From the NCBI RefSeq assembly GCF_021018805.1, contig NW_026960610.1, forward strand, positions 1,612,001-1,676,000: a stretch of DNA of 64,000 bases, in the 5' to 3' direction. Shown here in pieces: positions 42,993 through 54,960 of the stretch; the first letter of the stretch is position 1, and each line of letters starts with the position of its first letter. Both the position numbers and the translations under genes were made by a program. The notes under the pieces are model-generated. The model was not told the DNA's origin. It saw only the letters and a program-made list of their open reading frames with translations, and ran no database searches. The DNA comes from Prinia subflava (taxonomy: Eukaryota > Chordata > Aves > Passeriformes > Cisticolidae).

Positions 42993-43922
42993 CTCAGGGG
43001 TCAATTGACGAGGTGACTTTAAATCAGTGTCCCCTTTCAATAATTCAAACAAGGGAGACAGTTGTGCGGTGGTTAGTCCTAAGTAAGGACGTAACCAAGT
43101 GATGACACCTACCAGCTTCTGAGCATCATTCAGTGTCTTCACAGGTTGCACAAATTACATCTCCTGGTGACGGATAGTCCGTTCCAGAATTTTGACACCT
43201 AAATATTTCCAGGGAGGTTGCTGTTGTACCTTTTCTGGAGCCACCTGCAGTCCATGTGAATGCAGAGCATTCAACAACTGAGGCTGTATCCTCAGCAGCT
43301 CATCCTTGGTGGGCACAGCCACCAAAATGTCGTCCATATAATGAGAGACGTGAGCGTCAGGAAACTGCTTGCGGACTCCAGATAAGACACGGGCCACATA
43401 CCATTGGCATAATACCGGGGAATTTCGCATTCCTTGAGGCAAAAATTTCCATTGATATCTCTGTGCTGGTTTGGCATTGTTTATTGTTGGTACCGTGAAG
43501 GCAAATTTTGGTCTGTCACCGGGATGCAGAGGGATTGTAAAAAAACAATCCTTCAGATCCACGATGAGGACCGGCCAGACCACAGGAAGCATGGTAGGCG
43601 ATGGCATGCCCGCCTGTAATGTCCCCATGCCTTCCATCACGGCACTGGTTATTCGGAGGTCTTGTAGCAACCTCCATTTCCCAGATTTCTTTTTGATACA
43701 AAACACAGGAGTATTCCAGTGACTGGTAGATGGTTCCAGATGACCCTGGTCCAACTGCTCCTGTACAAGTTTGCAAAGGGCGACTAGCTTGTCATGAGAG
43801 AGGGGCCACTGATTCTCCCAGATGGGTTTGTCCACCAGCCACCGTAAAGGAGGCGTGGGACACTCTGCGCCCTTCGTCACAGTGGCCCCCATTAAAAATC
43901 CGTGGTGATTCGCACCCCCCAC
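42993..43922 (-). pseudogene. pol: Provirus G reverse transcriptase, N-terminal part
   Basis: The frame 43922-43155 covers fingers, palm and start of thumb without a stop: [55 protein letters not shown] (motif A), FLPQGMRNSPVLC and YMDD at about 43329-43340, then VAPEKVQQQPPWKYLGV. A stop/frame change at about 43153 precedes the connection domain (43151-42993), which GO2 then interrupts. This is the best-kept polymerase core in the window. Confidence 0.9.
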
Positions 43923-44540
43923 GCGGCCAAAACATCCCTCCCCCAGAGGTTCTTAGCAGTCTCCGTAACATAAGGCCAAATCATGGCCATCTGTCCCTCC
44001 AGGTTGGTGATGATCACAGGATTCTGGCTCAGATAAGATTGCTTCGTTCCTCCTAAGCCCTCGACAGGTGTCTGTACCAGGCTCAAAGGCCACTGCGGGG
44101 GCCAAGCCGCCAGGGAGAGAATGGTAACATCAGCCGCGGTATCTGGGAGGCTGCGAAGTTGAATCTCCGACGGCGTTGCATCAGCCATGGACACAGTACA
44201 CACAATCTCAGGACGGTCTTTGGTCAGGAGAACAGTCCAGTGGACTTGAGGCGACCCAGTAGAGCCAAAGCTGCCGTCACCGCATGACCGGTCCTCCATC
44301 CTGGAAACAGAAGACTTTAAAGGAACAAGTTGAGCAATACGGGTGCCTTTTGGAATAGTCAAAGGGGGGTGGGTGTGGAGACCATAGCATGAATCTGCCC
44401 TGAAAAATCAGCATCGATGAGTCCCGTGTGCACAATAATACCCTGAATGATGGCACTAGACCTCCCCATGAGGCAAGCACTCATGCCATCACCCAAAGGA
44501 CCAAAGGCATCCAAGGGGACCCTGTGTATCTTGTCCGAAT
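43892..44540 (-). pseudogene. pro: Provirus G dUTPase-protease
   Basis: dUTPase blocks MGRSSAIIQG, GLIDADFSGQ, then a frame change and PKGTRIAQLVPL and GDGSFGSTG. Protease has LPDTAADVTIL, keeping the DT(A)A active site, and GRDVLAAWGV near its end (about 43915). Arrangement dUTPase then protease is as in provirus D and betaretroviruses. Confidence 0.82.
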
Positions 44541-47468
44541 TTATGAGGACAGATTCTGCTGTGCAGACGTCAACACCCGCTGAACCGCGGGTGCTGGCTG
44601 CAAGCCTGCTAAGCAGACCTCCATCGGTTCAGGCGGGGGCAGAGACACTTGTGTCTGAGCGCGTCTCTGCTTCACGCTGCGTTTCGTGTTTCCCGACACC
44701 AGAAGGGGATGGCCATTGGCATGCACCGTTGCCTTGCAATTATTTGCATAGTGATTTGGTTTTCCACATCGAGCGCACAGAAACAAGGGGGCCGTGGTTT
44801 TTTGCACTTTCTTCCCCTGTTTTTTCCTGGTTTTGGGACTGCCCTGCTGTTGCAGCCTGCCCTGAGGGACTATCCAAGCAGGCTGCATCACAGTGGCCAC
44901 TGCTGGTTGTACAGCCATAGCCACAGGCGACTGCACAGCATCAGCCAAGGCAGCCAACTTGCGGCTATGTGTGCTTATCTTTGCACAGGCTTCTGCCATC
45001 TGAGCGATGGACGGATCACCAGGAAGTGCGTCGATGATCCTCCTGCAATCAGTATTGCAGTTGCCTCAGGCCAGGTGCTTAAGTAATACCTTCCTATGCT
45101 CGGGATCACCGACCTGCTTTTCTACCACAGCAGTCAGCCTTCCTGCAAAATGCAGGAATGGCTCATCAGCTCCTTGAACAATTGTGGCAAACGATTCCTC
45201 TGGAGCAGCCATTGCTATGGTCTGGACCAGAGCTGCCATGCCTACCTGCTGGCACTGCTCAAGCACCAAGGGCGCAAACCCAACTTGTCCATTGGCATCG
45301 GCATAATTTCCAGTGCCCAGCAGCTTATCGGTATTAACCGTGCGCCTGGCATCAGTTGGGCCTAATGTGGCATTTTGCTGCACTGTGCTGTTTGCTAGCT
45401 GACTCCATTTTGATTCGAAAATTTCATATTCGACAGGTGGAAACAGAGCCCGAGCTAGACTCCGGATGTCGTAAGGCGTTAAAAGATGACCGTTGAAAAA
45501 CCTGAGCATCTGCATTACTTCACCAGACCCCAGGCCATATTTCCCCACCTTATCACGAAGCTCCATCAAGGCTTTCCAATGCAAAGGCTGGTAGGTGTTA
45601 TGGGTAACACCTGTTATGACAGGGAAAGCCTGGAGACCTCTTGGTAGGGTGGCAGAACCTGCCACATCCCGTCCCGTGGGCTCCACAGGGACAGAGGCAG
45701 ACACTTGGCTGGGGGCCAGCTGAATGCCAGACCCCGGAGGTCCAGCAGCGTCAGAAACAACATCAGTAGAGCTAAAGAGCCTCTTTTCAGACTCCGGAGG
45801 ACGATGTGTACACATGCATTCCTCCACTTCCTCCATCTTGACTCTAACCTCCTCCCAAAATCGCTCGTGGTCCTTCGGCCGCACTGTGACATTACAAGGA
45901 GGGAGTGTCCAGGTGGAGGATCCCAGAGCGCGGGGTCTCTTGGCCCTGGGAAGGGCCGGCCGGACCAAAGCTGCATTCCCACCCGCGCTGAAATTAAAAA
46001 CTGTAGCGCCTGCTCCCATCGCAGGCGCAGCGCCGGTGGGAGGCTGCGGGGGCGGGCCCGCTGGCGCTTCCGCAGCCCCGGCGGTGCCTGTGCCCGCCGC
46101 AGCACGGGTATAGGGCTCTTCAGTAGGCGTAGGTTCCAACAGAACCCCCGAGTCCCGTGCAGGCAGATTACAATGTGCTGGGACGGGTGCGGCTGGCGGA
46201 GCTTTCGCTCCACTGTGCGCCGTGGTCAAGGGCGCCTGCGCACTCAGCGCGGGGGAGAACGGGGGGCGGGCACCGGCGCTGCCCGCGGGGCTGCGTCCCC
46301 GTCTCGCGCCGCGATCAACGGCGCAGGCGCGGTTCGCGGGACTGCACCCTCGCCGCGCGCCGTGCTCAGCACCGCAGGCGCGGCCGGTGCAGTGGGGGGG
46401 GAACCCAGGAAGGGAGCGGGGATCGGCGCCGCTCCGCCCTTGCCCGAGCCAGCCGCCGCTCGGTCCGGGATCCCGCCGAGTAAGGTTTCACCGAGGCTCC
46501 GCCGGCCAATAGCAAGCGGCAGCACCCCCGAAAGGGAATGCACGGACTGCCCACCCAACAGGACGGGGGCCGGCGAAAAGCCGATACAGACCTCGCCTCC
46601 AGCGGCGCCCGCCCCCTGCACGCTCTGCAGAGGCGGCGCAGGCGCAGAGGCGCCCAAGGAGCCACCCTCGGCGCCCAAGTGGGGCGGCGCGGGGGCCGGC
46701 TCCACCCTTGACGTATCCAGAGGATACCTCGTGGAAGTTCCGCAGTTTGGGCAGAGCATGGTAATGGAATCATGCTCTACAAGGGGCGGGACCCGCGCCG
46801 CGGGTTCCTCCCCGCCCGTCAGTGCTGGGAAGGCTTGAATGGAAGGCTCTCCCATCCCCACTCTACGGCGCCGTGGCGCATGAGTGGGCGGGGCCGGCCG
46901 TGACGACTGCGGGGCCCCGCCCTCTCGCTGTTCGAACGGCCGGGGCGGGTTCAGGCTTCCCTTGTTCCCCAAAAATTCGAAATCCGAATCGGAGAGGAAC
47001 AAATCTTCCAGCGCATCAGCCGGAGGGGGAGGAAAAGAATCCTCCGACCTCGGAGACAGGGGATCGAGCCCGGACGGGAATCCCACGTCCGACACCGCGG
47101 CCGCGTCCCTTTGCGGCCCCCCACCTACCACCGGGGAGGGGGGGTCGCTCCGAGAATCTGCCGAGATCTCCGAGCTAGCGGGATCCATTTCCCGGAAAAA
47201 GAGATCAATCTTTCGCCACACAACTAACAACCTGGCCGCCTCCAGCATGAGGGGAGAGGAGAGAAAGTCCATGAGGCACTCCCCCAAACTGCCCCACACC
47301 TCCCCAGAAAATGCGTCCGCCGGATCGCTAAAGAAGCCACGCCCCCGGGCCCATTCAAACAAACCCTGAAGTTCTGCCCAGGAGACAGGAACGTGCTTTC
47401 GTTCCATAACAGATTTCCAGGCATCCAAAGCTATGAAGTCCTCTTTCAAGACCGTACCGAAAGGCATT
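44541..47468 (-). pseudogene. gag: Provirus G gag
   Basis: Matrix ATG at 47468 on the minus strand (MPFGTVLKEDFIALDAWKS), open to 46244 including acidic and Pro/Ala-rich linkers and a CPNC motif (ITMLCPNCGTSTRYPLD). Capsid is in 46229-45066 (FPVITGVTHNTYQPLHWKAL; major homology region QGADEPFLHFAGRL). Nucleocapsid is in 44999-44541 with one zinc knuckle, CARCGKPNHYANNC, and basic runs. Two frame changes break it. The 46000-47100 part is strongly GC-rich. Confidence 0.87.
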
Positions 47469-47590
47469 GTGCAGCAGAAAAAAAAGGGGGTAAACCCGCC
47501 AAACGACAGAGCCACAGAGCCTAGGGGAGGAGTGAAAGGCACTACAGAGCTCACCCAGACAGTCCTACCACACACACCGGGGTCACCAGA

Positions 47591-47913
47591 TGTCACAGTG
47601 GTCACGGAAAGAACCACACGAGCACACGCTGGTGAGCGAAGCAGGAAAAAGGGCGAGTTTATTTACAAAACTCAGTTTTATACATTTCCTATGGTGCCTG
47701 TGGATTGGAGGATGGAATTCCACCTCTCAATCCATATTGGTCAAGCCAACTGTCAATCAACTTTCTCCTCCCACCTAGAAATATGTAAACAATGAAAGAG
47801 TCAGCAAAACATGGCCAGTGTTTATAGTAGAAAGTGTGATAAGGTGAAATTTCTGACTCCAATATGAAGAACATTACAGAAGGCTTAGAAAAGTCTTCAA
47901 AACCAGGGTGACA
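47591..47913 (-). repeat. Provirus G 5' LTR, with primer site beside it
   Basis: 323 bp; minus strand TGTCACCCTGG (47913) to CACTGTGACA (47591). The primer site TGGTGACCCCGGTGTGTG lies at about 47588-47571 on the minus strand and resembles the tRNA-Trp type. Confidence 0.93.
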
Positions 47914-48480
47914 AAGGTTGGAAAAGACCTTTAAGATAATCAGGTCCAACTGTCAACCCAGCACCACCACCATGTTCACCACTAAACCCATGTCCTCAAA
48001 TGCCATATCCACATGTTTTTTTAACAGTTCCAGGGATGGTGACTCCACCACTTCCCTGGGCAGCCTGTTCCAATGCTTTACAAACCTTCCTGTGATTTTT
48101 TTTCTTAATATCTAATCTAAACCTCCCCTGGTGCAACTTGAGGCCATTTCCTCTCAGACCCTTCACCAGCTTCATTGCCCTTCTCTAGACACACTCCAAC
48201 ACCTCAATGTCTTTCATGTAGTGAGGGGCCCAATACTGAACACAATACTTGAGGTGTGGCCTCACCAGTGTGGAGTACAAATGGACAATCACTTCCCTGG
48301 TCCTGCTGGCCACACTATTTCTGATACAAGCCAGGATGCCATTGGCCTTCTTGGCCACCTGAACACACCCTGGCTCATGTTCAGCTGGCTGTCAACCAGT
48401 ACTCCTAGGTCCTTTGCAGCCAGACAGTTTTCCAACCACTTATCCCATTTTACCTTTACAATTTCTTTTCTAGAGTAATG
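47914..48480 (-). repeat. CR1 LINE 3' part, right of provirus G
   Basis: Continuous with 36146-36173 once G is removed. Antisense CR1 3' region, e.g. GGAAAAGACCTTTAAGATAA, TGGTGACTCCACCACTTCC and GGCAGCCTGTTCCAATGC. Ends by about 48480 with CR1 reverse transcriptase 3' sequence in antisense. Confidence 0.92.
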
Positions 48481-48944
48481 TCTTTTGCAAAAGACAAAAA
48501 GTTGTGGGGAAAGCAAAAAGAATTCTGCAAGTCACAATCTTTTTCTTTTTCATCATTCTTTATAAGGTTCTGCCTCCTCTCTTCCCAACTATGAGGCTCT
48601 CACTTCACTGTCACAGTAATCAGGCATGCTGCTGTTACCTTAAACTTCTTATGGGAAAGCTCCTGCAGCAGTCAGGAGCTGTGCAAGGTTTGGAGCTCCC
48701 CCTCCCCATTCTGAAACACACATTCCTATCCTTTGTAGCCTAACACTACTGAGGCAGAATGGGAAAAAATGCACAGATAAGTATGGGAATATCCCACTGA
48801 AATGGCTTAGTTCGGCTATGACAAATCAGTATGTTACTGGGGCCACAAGGTTGCCCACTCTTCATCTCTCAGCACTTTGCAGCCTAAGCAGAAATGCTGA
48901 AAATTACCAAGACTAGGTAAAACCCACACGTGCAATATGGTAGC
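48481..48944. other. Intergenic, nothing recognised
   Basis: Unique-looking mixed sequence with a T-rich patch near 48540. No supported gene or repeat. Confidence 0.6.
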
Positions 48945-49618
48945 TGTTGCAGGCAGGCCGGCATTTACCTTTCTCATCTGATTGAGAAGCTACTGAGACA
49001 CTAATTTTGAAGCTTTGAGAAAAGCTAAGGTTATAGTTAACAATAGATGTCGCTGATTTAGCTGAAATGAATAGATAAGCTTTGCTGAAATCAGTTAAAA
49101 GTTAGAGGATGGTTAAAAGAAACCGGATTTAAGATAAGCTACCCCAGATCTAATAACTCATTGCTTGTCAAACAGAGAAACTAATCAATACAACACCAGA
49201 CCTCCTGTTTCCAGAAACCCACTGAAATAGTCCTGGAAAACAGGAAACAGAGAATTCTACCATCCATCAATCACATCTGCATTGAAAAGGTTGAAAGTTT
49301 AGAACGAGGAAGACTCGTTTTACTTCCTCCTTTTGGTGACCACTCCTCACAAAAGGACCACCGACCCATTTCAGGGAACAAACTACGCATGCTTAGTAGC
49401 CTTTTTGTCAATTAGCATACGAAGCGGAGAAGAGGAAGTGACAGGGGTATGAATATGCATTTGTATTTTGTGTATTCAACATTTTTGTAAATAAAAGGCT
49501 TTGTAATTACCTGTGATCTTTGCAGTGCGCACTAGGGAGCTATCCCACGCGCTGCCCGGCGTTGTAATAAACATACACTTTCTAACTTTAACTGTTAGAG
49601 AGTCTTTTGTCCGTCACA
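48945..49618 (+). repeat. ERVL-like LTR upstream of KCMF1
   Basis: TGTTGCAGGC (48945) to TTGTCCGTCACA (49618), 674 bp, with AATAAA near 49566 followed by a short T/A-rich U5, as in avian ERVL-type LTRs. No clear duplication. It ends about 1.15 kb upstream of the KCMF1 start codon in the same orientation. Confidence 0.7.
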
Positions 49619-50379
49619 GTTGGATATTGTTATTAGATCAATATTCATATTTTAATAAATCACTACCAAAGCACTCTTTGTGTTTCAGGAGTCAGGCAGC
49701 CAGGATGGGGCAGGAAGCATCAGAGCACGTGTCACTGCTCGCTACACCTCCCCAAATGACAGAGAGGTCTTTGCAAGCCACACTAGAAAGGAGAGGGAAT
49801 GGGAAGTACCATGAACCAGTTCGCTGAGCCAATCCCATTCCTCAAGGCTGCTGTCGGGTTGCTGCCATTCCTCGCTCTCTGGCCTCTTTCCTAGGGGACG
49901 AGGGAGACCTCCGTGCACCCGCAGAGGCGCAGCCCCACCACTAGAGCGGTGTGTTCTACAACAGGGACAAGCAGGGGGGCTCTTCTCTCTGCCTCCCGCG
50001 GCACATGGGCAATTGTCAAAGGCCAAAATGGTGAAGGAAGCCGTGTCTCTGGTGAATGCCAGGAGAAAGCAGTCTCTCCTAATTTAGAGGAAGAAGGGGA
50101 GAAACCCATCCAGTTACACGTAAACTACGTTCAATTCCGCGGCTTTCTCTATGCTGGGTGGTGCCGATCCTTCTTTCTATTGGCTGCGTACTTACTCTTC
50201 CTTCCCGTTTGCAGTAGCAGTGGCTATCGGACAGAGAAGGAATGAAGAAAAAAAGTGAGAAAGAATTAAAAAACCCAAACAAACAGGTAGAGAAGGAAAG
50301 AAACTGGGAGACCTTGATCTTAGGGCGGGAAAGAGCTGAGGGATGCGAGCAGTGTTTTTACAGTAACAACAGAAGAGGG
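49619..50379 (+). other. Upstream flank of KCMF1
   Basis: Moderately GC-rich host sequence rising towards the CpG island. A 104-codon ORF running out of the LTR and others on both strands have no recognisable product. May hold distal promoter elements. Confidence 0.5.
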
Positions 50380-51200
50380 AATAGAGGTGGGAACTCAGGA
50401 AGCGGGGTGTGGGGTGTGGATTAAAGCGGCGGAAGAGGAAGAGGGGCCTACGATTCACTGTATCGTGGCGCCTGGAAGTCACTGCTGGTGGATCCGCCCC
50501 CCCCCCCCCTCCGAGGGAGGGAGGGAGGGAGGAAAGAGAGGGAGGTGGAGAAACACAGACAGGCCGGCCGGCCGGCTGGCTGAGGCCGTTGAAACAAATA
50601 CCTCTTTGCTTCACCCCGCCCCCTCAGCCCCCCCATTTCTTTCCCTTTTTTGTTGCTTGTTCGCTTCGCGTTTGGGGGTCAGTGCGTAAGGCGGGAGGGA
50701 CCTGGCCAAAAGCGACGCCTGAGCAACTCAGCGGGAGCCTAGGGACAGGCCTGGGCAGCAGCCTCCACATTAGGATGTCCCGACATGAAGGTGAGATACC
50801 CACGACCGCGGGGGGGGGGGGAGGGGGGGGATGTCCTTGAGCCCTGTACAGCCTCGCTTGCCGCTGTGTGAGGTGGGTCAACATGGCGGCACCGTCGCTG
50901 AGACCGGGCCTGTGGAGTCGGTCGCGAAAAGTGGCCATGGTGGGAGGAGGAAGGCGGCGGCCAAGCCTTGCTTTGTACTGTTGCGGGAGGGGACGCCGTG
51001 GTCGTGTACTTTTATGAGTAGGCTCTGAGTCCTTTTTCTGTCGCCACTAAGCACGCACGTCAGGCCTGTGCTTGCTGAGGTTGAAGGGCCTACTGCAGCT
51101 TGAAGTGGGCCTGGTCTCTGCCACTCCTCACTGGCCCGCGACTCGCGCCTCGTCTCGCCCTGGACAAGGAGTGTGTCTGAGGCAGATAATAGAGGGTAGA
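50380..51200 (+). promoter_or_regulatory. KCMF1: CpG-rich promoter and 5' UTR region of KCMF1
   Basis: GC- and CpG-rich stretch of about 0.8 kb with GGGAGG repeats, a run of C (50496-50509), GGCCGGCCGGCCGG-type sequence (about 50563) and a run of G (50810-50830). It covers the region before and after coding exon 1, as expected for a broadly expressed gene. The transcription start is not determinable by eye. No TATA box is evident. Confidence 0.65.
50775..50790 (+). CDS. KCMF1: KCMF1 coding exon 1 (start codon to splice donor)
   Basis: ATG TCC CGA CAT GAA G followed by GTGAGA, i.e. Met-Ser-Arg-His-Glu and the first base of Gly, then a consensus donor. KCMF1, a ZZ-type zinc-finger E3 ubiquitin ligase, begins with exactly Met-Ser-Arg-His-Glu-Gly, and in vertebrates its first coding exon is this short. 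The start context (AGGATGT, A at -3) and the CpG island support a real first exon. No later KCMF1 exon (ZZ domain with CDAC and CLIC motifs) was seen up to 64000, so intron 1 spans the rest of the window. The evidence is only 16 coding bases plus context, so a chance match cannot be fully excluded. Confidence 0.75.
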
Positions 51201-54200
51201 AGACAGAAGAGCTGTTTATTTTCACTTCTCTTACTTTAACTTCACTGTTTGAAAGATGAGCCTGAGAGGTGGGCCTGAAGGAATCTGTTTTGGGGGAAAG
51301 GAGGAAGGTGTCTGGGGAGTGGGCATCAGAATGGCCTAGTGATGTGCCCTGGGAGTTCTGAATGGCATGATATGAAGGGAGGAGTGCAGAAGAAGGGGAG
51401 GTGGGCTTGGCATTATATGCTCCCTGTGAGGGGAAGTACCCTCAGGTTTCTTAGGGTATGGAGGAGGAGGAAAAGGGAATGTGGAGCATAAGGCTCAGGG
51501 AGAGCAGTGCTTGGAGGGAGGTGATGCAAGAAGGGTGGCTTGGCATCCAGAAGTGGATTAGGGTGTGGTCTACTTGGGTATAATGAAGATGAGGGAGGAG
51601 GTTGCACGGTAGATGTAGAAGGAACTTATGCAGGTAATTGGCTGTGGTGTTGGGATTGGGAGAGAGTTTGCCTTGTTCAAATGTAGTTTGTATTTTGGTA
51701 ACTTTGGCAGGTTGAGAAGTAATATATTCTTTTCAAGTTTTGTATTTAAAAGGAGGAAACATGCCAATCTAGTAGCAGCTTTTGTAGAGATCATCATCTA
51801 AGTATTTTGTGTGTTTGTCCTTGTTCTTTTTGGTGAGTTTTTCTTTATTTTGTTTTGGTCTTTTTGTTGTGGGTTTTTTTGTTTTTGTTTTTTTTGTTTT
51901 TTTTTTTTTTTTTTTTTTTTTGCTGTGGGTATATGAAGAGGATAGTTAAGGATTAATAAAAAGGTGAGGAGAATGGAGAGAAAAATGAAAGAAGGGAATT
52001 TATGTAGAGAGGAGTTATGTGTAAATAAATTTGCTTGGTTTTCTACCCCTTTTTACTGGTAATTGTACTAATAAAAATATTATGTAGAAGTTCTACCTTA
52101 TATCTTGAAAGGATAATTTTTGGCTCTGTTAGGAACTAAATTTAGCACCTGTCTCCATACATAATTTTGATTCTCCTAGAGCTGTGAGAATAATATTTTT
52201 AAAGGAATTGAGTTATCTTTATTTAATCTTGATGTTTTGAAAGCAATATGCTGGAAGATTTCAATTTTGGGGAGTAATACTGACTTCTAGATGGAGGATT
52301 GGTATGATGGCTATTTGGTGTATAGCTAGAGCATTTTGTTAGTGTGCATGCTTGCCTAAGACCAGACTTGCCCAAATCTACTAACCCTTTTTTCTAGTAA
52401 AGGTACTAAATCCTCTTGTTTCTTTTCTGATTAAGATGTGATGTATTGTGTGTGTTTGTTGCTTGTTTTTGGTGGTATGGGGTTGGTGTTTTTGTTTGAT
52501 GATTTTTTTTGGTTTTGGGTTGGTTGTTTTTTTTTTTTTGCTGTTGGTTGTTTTTGTTTTTTTTTTTTCCCAAAGAATGTGTGATAATGCAGATAATGAG
52601 GCAAATGTGAACAACAAGAAGTTAAATAAGGGTTAATAAAAAGGTTTTGTGGCTTTGTTGTTAAAAGTACTCTGTAAACTGCTGCTGTGATAGACATCCA
52701 TGGTATGTGATTTAAAGCAGGGTAGTAGGATGCAGGCTTGTTAGATTATACTGGTTAAAGCCACAAAAGTTGTATGATGTGTTGCAATGTTTTATTAAAA
52801 GAGATTTTTTAAAAATGTGTTCCTGACTGATAGAGGTTATGTTTTGTTTTTTTTTCTGGTGTATGTTTTGTTTGTAGTGTAGGGAATAATGTTTTTCTTA
52901 GTCTTATCAGCAGAAATTTAAATATGGAAAGAATGTTAAGCATGGTTTTGTAAAAAATTGGAAATGGGTATATTGGTGTCCTTTGAAGTTGCAGATTTTT
53001 AAAAATGAAAATAGTTATCTTCTAATAAACCATTTATGGTAATCTTACATTGTTGACATAAATATCCTATATTAGGAAGGAAAACCTCATCAAAGCTGAA
53101 AAGATAAAGCTGCAGCAACAGTTGTACTTTTGTGATAGATTTTATAGGAACCTGGTTTGTCTTGAATTTTCTTAATGTTTTTCTTTTGTTCCTCATTTAA
53201 CACATTGTTAATTTTATATTAGTTATAAGGTTAGGATAAGTTGCCTTGATATAGGGTCTGTGGTTGGGTGAAAGTTGTCAGTCTGTAAGATGATGGAAGT
53301 TGTTCTTGCAAGGATAAGGTTCAGGAGAAAAGTGAGCTTCAGACATGTTAATAAATTGTATCACTGCTCTGTGGTTTTTTTTGTCAAAATGGCTTGGTTT
53401 TGCCAGAATCAGTTTTGTGATGGGGAAGGATGTGTTTGAGAAGATAAATGCTGGAGAATTTGGAATTCCAATGTCTCAGGCCTCTTAAATAAGTATCTGA
53501 TGGAGGTATAAGCTTACTTTTAATCAGGGTCTCATGGTGCTTTCTTTACTTTGTGGAGAGAAATTAAGTCCTGTTGGGAGATAGGAAAAGAGAATAAATT
53601 TAACTGTTGACCTTTTGCCACTGACTGCTGCATACCTTCAAAAGTGGAATGGGTATAGAACTGGAGAAATTATTCCGAGTGGAGGATGTGAGGAAGGGGA
53701 ATAGTGGGATAGAAATGTTTGCAAATAGGACAGTTATTTGAGCTGGAGTGATTAGAAGGTCTTCCAAGAAACTTTAGGAAGAGCTAATGCTCAATAATAA
53801 GTGGCACAAGGTGAGTGAAATTAACTTGAGAGGATAAGCAATTTGGAAAAACCAACTTTTTGTGTACCTTAGTGTTTACTTCACTGGTATCAACTTGGGA
53901 AAGGTTGTGGGGTATCAGTGTAGATAATCATGCTTGTTTTTACTGCTACTGTGTTTATTGGTGAGAGATAAAAATGTTACTGCATTCAAGAAGCTGCTCA
54001 GGACAGCAAGGTTGTCAAGTTGAGTACTCAGGAGTTGGGATGTGCCAAGAACTAGATTCCTCTGAGAAACCGAATTCAGCCCTCTTTGAGCACACACACT
54101 GTGAAATTAAATAGCCACATATTATCTTTGTTGTGCTCTGCCTTGTCAAGGGTGTAAAGGGAAGGAGACTTGTATGTAGGGGAGGACCAGATGAGACGTT

Positions 54201-54290
54201 ATAGAAAGAAAGTATTTCTGAGAGTTCAGAAGTGAGTACAAGCAGTTGCTTGACTCATACCTTTTACAGTCTTTGGTTCAAGGTTGGAGC
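51201..54290. other. Intronic unique sequence
   Basis: AT- and T-rich, with a pure T run at 51897-51921 and T/G-rich low complexity at about 52440-52570. Short ORFs here are compositional. No repeat family recognised. Confidence 0.6.
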
Positions 54291-54299
54291 CCTTTTTGA

Positions 54300-54960
54300 A
54301 GATGTCAAAGTACCTTGAGGGTTTTATTCAAGTGATTAGGTTTGTTCTTTCTTCCGTGGCTTGCTTGATTGCAGTACATTTTATATTCATGAATAGCCTG
54401 TGTGATGGCCTCCATGGTCAGGTCCACCCCTTGATCACGAGCCCATCTGTATGTTGCATCCCTTCCTAGATGTCCTGATGTTTCATGGGTCCATTGGGCT
54501 ATAAATAGCTCACCCTTCCACTCCCAGTCCACCTGAGCTATTTCAATCTTGGCAGCCTTATCTACCTGTTCATTGTTTTGATGTTCTTCAGTGGCATGAC
54601 TTTTGAGCATGTGAGCATCTACATGACGTACCTTCAGTCATATTTTCTACCTATGCAACGATGTTCTGCCACAATGCAGCAGCCCAGACGGGTTTGCCTC
54701 TGCGTTGCCAATTGCTGCTCTTCCATTTCTGTAGCCACCCCCATAGGGCATTAGCCACCATCCAGGAGTCATTATAGAATGCAGGCCACTTTTTCAGCAA
54801 TCTCTAGGGCTAGTTGGATGGCTTTCACTTCTGCAAACTGATGAGTTTATCATAGGTGCCTTATAAGTAAAGGCTATTAAAGCAGTTCTGTGACCTTCAT
54901 GGGTCAAACTAGTATTGGGAGGTGTTGCTATAGACATTTCAGATAGCCGCCTGAAGGAAT
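54300..54960 (-). pseudogene. pol: ERV-L-like pol fragment: RNase H to integrase N-terminus
   Basis: On the minus strand, degraded RNase H (FAEVKAIQLALEIAEK; DSWMVANALWGWLQKW; RRGKPVWAAALWQN) runs from about 54840 to 54640. It is followed by a 101-codon frame (54610-54305) with ATEEHQNNEQVDKAAKIE and the integrase zinc-domain start HETSGHLGRDATYRWARDQG. The phrasing matches the avian ERV-L-like (class III) pol group as I know it. No LTR is attached; both ends are truncated. Confidence 0.65.

Larger units (their letters stand above)
36174..47913 (-). mobile_element. Provirus G, env-less betaretrovirus-like ERV (TSD AAGGTT)
   Basis: Minus-strand provirus with a perfect 6-bp duplication AAGGTT (36168-36173, 47914-47919) in a CR1. 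The LTRs differ at about six positions plus a 2-bp indel by eye. Order on the minus strand: LTR, tRNA-Trp-like primer site (TGGTGACCCCGGTGTGTG), gag, dUTPase-protease, RT, RNase H, integrase, polypurine tract, LTR; no env. It carries two later insertions: GO2 in pol (39120-42992) and a solo LTR at the end of integrase (36771-37449). It is the fuller relative of provirus F. Confidence 0.95.

Noticed and set aside
45705..46838. 377-codon + strand ORF opposite provirus G gag
   Set aside because: Shadow of the GC-rich gag linker on the minus strand; no domain and no start context.
50387..50840. 100- and 143-codon ORFs in the CpG island
   Set aside because: No recognisable domain, low-complexity; they overlap the short KCMF1 exon in other frames.
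51897..51921. T run as an RNA polymerase III terminator or retrogene tail
   Set aside because: No A/B box or retrocopied gene next to it; simple low-complexity tract in an intron.
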